Shown: positions 14,208-15,899 of the stretch, in pieces
How positions within the stretch are numbered: the first letter of the stretch is position 1
Layout: the number at the start of each line of letters is the position of its first letter
Origin: Kiritimatiellia bacterium
GTDB lineage: Bacteria; Verrucomicrobiota; Kiritimatiellia; RFP12; UBA1067
Direction: 5' to 3'
DNA length: 15,899 bases
NCBI GenBank assembly: GCA_904502135.1
Contig: CAJGDE010000039.1
Coordinates: forward strand, 1 to 15,899
Translations under genes and position numbers: made by a program
The notes under the pieces: model-generated
The model's database searches: none
What the model was told of the DNA's origin: nothing
Seen by the model: only the letters and a program-made list of their open reading frames with translations

Positions 14208-14606
14208 ATGGGATTTTTTAAAGCATACGATATGCGCGGTACATTCGGGGTCGATTTCGATCTTCCTCTCGTGCGCAAAATAGGCTCGGCGCTCGTTAAA
14301 GTCGTCGGGGGTGGGCGTTGGCTTGTCGGCTATGACTGCCGTGAAACGAGCGAATCGATTCGAGATGCTCTCGTGGAGGCTTTGCGCGAAGCTGGTGCAG
14401 AGGTGACAGATATGGGGCTTTGCACCACGCCGATGCTGTATTACTTTACGGTCGCCGATGATTTCGACGCTTCCGTCATGATCACGGCAAGTCACAATCC
14501 TCCTACCGACAACGGGCTTAAGGTCTCGCGCAAGGGCGCTGTTCCCGTAGGGTATTTAGACGGGCTTAACGAGGTCGAGCGCATAGTAAACGGGAAAGGG
14601 GAATGA
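14208..14606 (+). CDS. Phosphomannomutase/phosphoglucomutase, domain I only (split gene, part 1)
   Basis: The 132 residues equal domain I of the alpha-D-phosphohexomutase family. It has the FKAYDMRGTFG start (4-14), VGYDCRETSES (40-50) and the active-site loop TASHNPPTDNG (93-103) whose S95 would be the phosphoserine. It stops at a TGA that overlaps the next start as ATGA. Enzymes of this family are normally one chain of about 450 residues; this part plus the next (132 + 312) makes 444. Together they would convert mannose-6-P or glucose-6-P to the 1-phosphates in the cytoplasm, feeding nucleotide sugars. Two separate subunits, a frameshift during translation, or one missing base in the AAAGGGG tract could explain the break. 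The start is set by the AYD(I/M)RG motif and the abutting -10. Confidence 0.88.
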   Translation: MGFFKAYDMRGTFGVDFDLPLVRKIGSALVKVVGGGRWLVGYDCRETSESIRDALVEALREAGAEVTDMGLCTTPMLYYFTVADDFDASVMITASHNPPTDNGLKVSRKGAVPVGYLDGLNEVERIVNGKGE

Positions 14607-15541
14607 GTATGGATTATATTTCGCGGTACGTTTCGTGGATGAAAGAGAGGTCTCCCGATTTCGGAAATCTCGATTTTGCGGTAGATTGCTCATGCGGCAT
14701 GGCTTCGCTTCTTGTGCATCGTCTTTTCCCTTCGGCTCATATCATAAATGACGTTTTAGACGGGAGATTCCCCGCCCATAGCCCAAATCCGCTCAATCCT
14801 CAGGCTCGCGAGCAGCTCTCAGGCCTAGTCCGTGAAAAGAAACTCGATTGCGGCGTTATATTTGACGGCGATGCCGACAGATGTATGTTCGTCGATGAGC
14901 ACGGAGATTTCGTCCAGTGCGATTACCTTATTCCCCTTGTCGCTAAGGGTGTTATGCGAGGCTCGTCGCTTGAAGGCGAGAAGGTTATTCATGATATACG
15001 CACTTCACGCGGAGCCATTGAAGCGATGAAGGAGCTTGGCGCTCAATGCATAATGGTGCCTGTGGGGCATGCTTTTGCAAAACCGGCTTTGAGGCAGACG
15101 CAGGCGGTCTGCGGCGGAGAATTGGCGGGGCATTACTATTTTCGTGAATTTAACTGCTGCGATTCAGGTATTCTTGCGGCCTTATTGATTCTCGGAGAAA
15201 TCGCATCTGCTAAGCGCAAAGGCCTTTCGTTTTCGCAGCTGATGTCTCCAATCTCTGGGCGTTATGCCAATTCGGGAGAGCTTAATTACCGTATTGAAGA
15301 TAAAGATATGGCGCTTAAAAGGGTTTTGGAGAGCGCGAAAGCTAATTTAGGCGAAGAGATCGCCAGAAGCGACATAGACGGGGTTAGAGTTGAATATAAT
15401 GATGGCTGGTTTAATGTAAGAAAGTCAAATACCGAGCCGTATCTGCGTATGATTATCGAGTGCGACAGTTTAGAGCGCCTGTCTAAATGGCGCAAAATTC
15501 TTGAGTCTGCGCTATATTTGCATAATACGACATCTATTTGA
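14603..15541 (+). CDS. Phosphomannomutase/phosphoglucomutase, domains II-IV (split gene, part 2)
   Basis: The 312 residues start with DYISRYVSWM (4-13), the first helix of domain II. They contain the metal loop DGDADR (88-93), the VGHAFAK segment (154-160), the sugar-specificity loop GGELAGHYYF (171-180; the usual form is GE(M/I/L)SGH, so Ala replaces Ser), and the domain IV phosphate loop RKSNTEPYLR (273-282). All active-site parts missing from the upstream gene are here, and none is duplicated. The ATG overlaps the upstream stop (ATGA) and AAGGGGA gives a close SD; a second ATG at 14609 is possible. It ends at a TGA that overlaps the promoter of the PAS gene. Substrate preference (mannose versus glucose) cannot be settled here. 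Confidence 0.9.
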   Translation: MSMDYISRYVSWMKERSPDFGNLDFAVDCSCGMASLLVHRLFPSAHIINDVLDGRFPAHSPNPLNPQAREQLSGLVREKKLDCGVIFDGDADRCMFVDEHGDFVQCDYLIPLVAKGVMRGSSLEGEKVIHDIRTSRGAIEAMKELGAQCIMVPVGHAFAKPALRQTQAVCGGELAGHYYFREFNCCDSGILAALLILGEIASAKRKGLSFSQLMSPISGRYANSGELNYRIEDKDMALKRVLESAKANLGEEIARSDIDGVRVEYNDGWFNVRKSNTEPYLRMIIECDSLERLSKWRKILESALYLHNTTSI

Positions 15542-15547
15542 TACAAT
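15539..15547 (+). promoter_or_regulatory. Extended -10 promoter for the PAS gene, near-leaderless
   Basis: TG-A-TACAAT ends 8 bases before the ATG at 15556. The expected start of transcription is about 15554, a leader of about 2 bases. A weak TTGCAT lies 18 bases upstream. There is no SD. The TG-A is also the stop codon of the mutase gene. Confidence 0.5.
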
Positions 15548-15555
15548 ATGCGCCT

Positions 15556-15899
15556 ATGCCGTTATTTGTACCAAAAGATAGAAAATCGCTTTTCCGTCAG
15601 TTTTTGGCGGGAATGTACGATGCTGTAATCATAACCGATCCGAGCGGTCATATCATCGAAATAAACGAACGTGCCGTCGAGCACTTCGGCTACGATCAGG
15701 ACGAGGTTATAGACCGTCACATATCCATGTATATTCCCGGTCTTACGACTGATGTCGTAAAGCGAATCCGCAAGGGTATCGAAGGTGAGCGGCATGTAAT
15801 AGTAGATGCTAACGGAAAGACGAAAGACGGAAATAAGATCGCCTGTGAAGTCGCCGTTTCCATGATTGATCTCATGAACCCCGGCGATCTCGTCTTTAC
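15556..15899 (+). CDS. PAS-domain protein, N-terminal part (3' truncated by window)
   Basis: The frame is open from the ATG to the end of the window (114 complete codons). After a short basic lead (KDRKSLFRQFLAG) comes a PAS fold: YDAVIITDPSGHIIEINERAVEHFGYDQDEVIDRHI, then GIEGERHVIV, a KTKDGNKIACEVAVS strand and MNPGDLVF at the end. PAS domains sense ligands, redox state or light and usually head histidine kinases, diguanylate cyclases or sigma-54 activators; the output domain lies outside the window, so the function is open. No signal peptide or membrane helix is seen, so the sensor is likely cytoplasmic. The start is supported by the extended -10 just upstream, although an in-frame TTG lies at 15538. 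Confidence 0.8.
   Translation, partial: MPLFVPKDRKSLFRQFLAGMYDAVIITDPSGHIIEINERAVEHFGYDQDEVIDRHISMYIPGLTTDVVKRIRKGIEGERHVIVDANGKTKDGNKIACEVAVSMIDLMNPGDLVF

Noticed and set aside
14590..14606. Programmed -1 frameshift heptamer at the mutase break
   Set aside because: AAAGGGG is present but its phase does not fit the X-XXY-YYZ rule in the frame of the first gene, so a classic slippery site is not supported; an atypical slip cannot be excluded.
15565..15575. TTGTACCAAAA occurs both here and at 5191-5201, suggesting a shared operator
   Set aside because: Here it is inside the coding start of the PAS gene (FVPK codons) and at 5191 it is the -10 region of the regulator; a single 11-base match without dyad symmetry is likely chance.
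1..15899. tRNA, rRNA, CRISPR, insertion sequence or prophage remnants
   Set aside because: Gaps between genes are all under about 140 bases and hold no tRNA-like arms, spaced repeats, transposase frames or terminal inverted repeats.

Overview
The window looks like chromosomal DNA from a free-living or gut-associated, polysaccharide-degrading bacterium. The gene set (GH10 and GH127 glycoside hydrolases, a BspA-type leucine-rich-repeat protein, a GntR/LacI-type hybrid regulator, L-fucose catabolism, and rplU-rpmA without an intervening prp/ysxB gene) argues against Firmicutes. It would fit the PVC superphylum, for example Kiritimatiellota, Verrucomicrobiota or Lentisphaerota. That placement is inference from gene content; no 16S rRNA or marker tree is available here.

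Layout. (1) 1-4077, plus strand: a carbohydrate-degradation cluster made of the C-terminal part of a GH10 xylanase-like enzyme, an exported LRR protein and an exported GH127 beta-L-arabinofuranosidase. (2) 4101-5180, minus strand: a GntR-headed, LacI-bodied sugar regulator, convergent with the cluster and divergent from proS. (3) 5302-8519, plus: proS then a cstA-type transporter. (4) 8572-13415, plus: pheS (no pheT beside it), then fucI and fucP for L-fucose uptake and isomerisation, then a membrane-anchored 3D-domain protein that overlaps fucP. (5) 13451-13487: a hairpin with A and T tracts between convergent genes. (6) 14070-13507, minus: the rplU-rpmA ribosomal protein operon with a well-formed promoter. 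(7) 14208-15541, plus: a phosphomannomutase/phosphoglucomutase divided into two reading frames at the domain I/II boundary. (8) 15556 to the end: the start of a PAS-domain protein.

How it fits together. The left cluster would release xylose and arabinose from plant arabinoxylan or arabinan, and the adjacent regulator is of the type that senses a sugar. fucI and fucP handle fucose freed elsewhere. The rest is housekeeping (two aminoacyl-tRNA synthetases, two ribosomal proteins, hexose-phosphate mutase).

The most notable signals are: (a) a split phosphohexomutase with an ATGA overlap; (b) four genes (the regulator, proS, the mutase domain I gene and the PAS gene) with an extended -10 element (TGn followed by TATAAT or TACAAT) ending only 6-9 bases before the start codon and no Shine-Dalgarno, which predicts leaderless or near-leaderless mRNAs, whereas most downstream genes in the same window carry SD sequences; (c) a heptanucleotide tandem repeat translated inside the GH127 gene; (d) a bL27 whose N-terminal arm lacks the usual Lys-rich start and is encoded by a 9-bp duplication. 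No intergenic gap exceeds about 140 bases, and I saw no tRNA, rRNA, CRISPR array, insertion sequence or phage gene.
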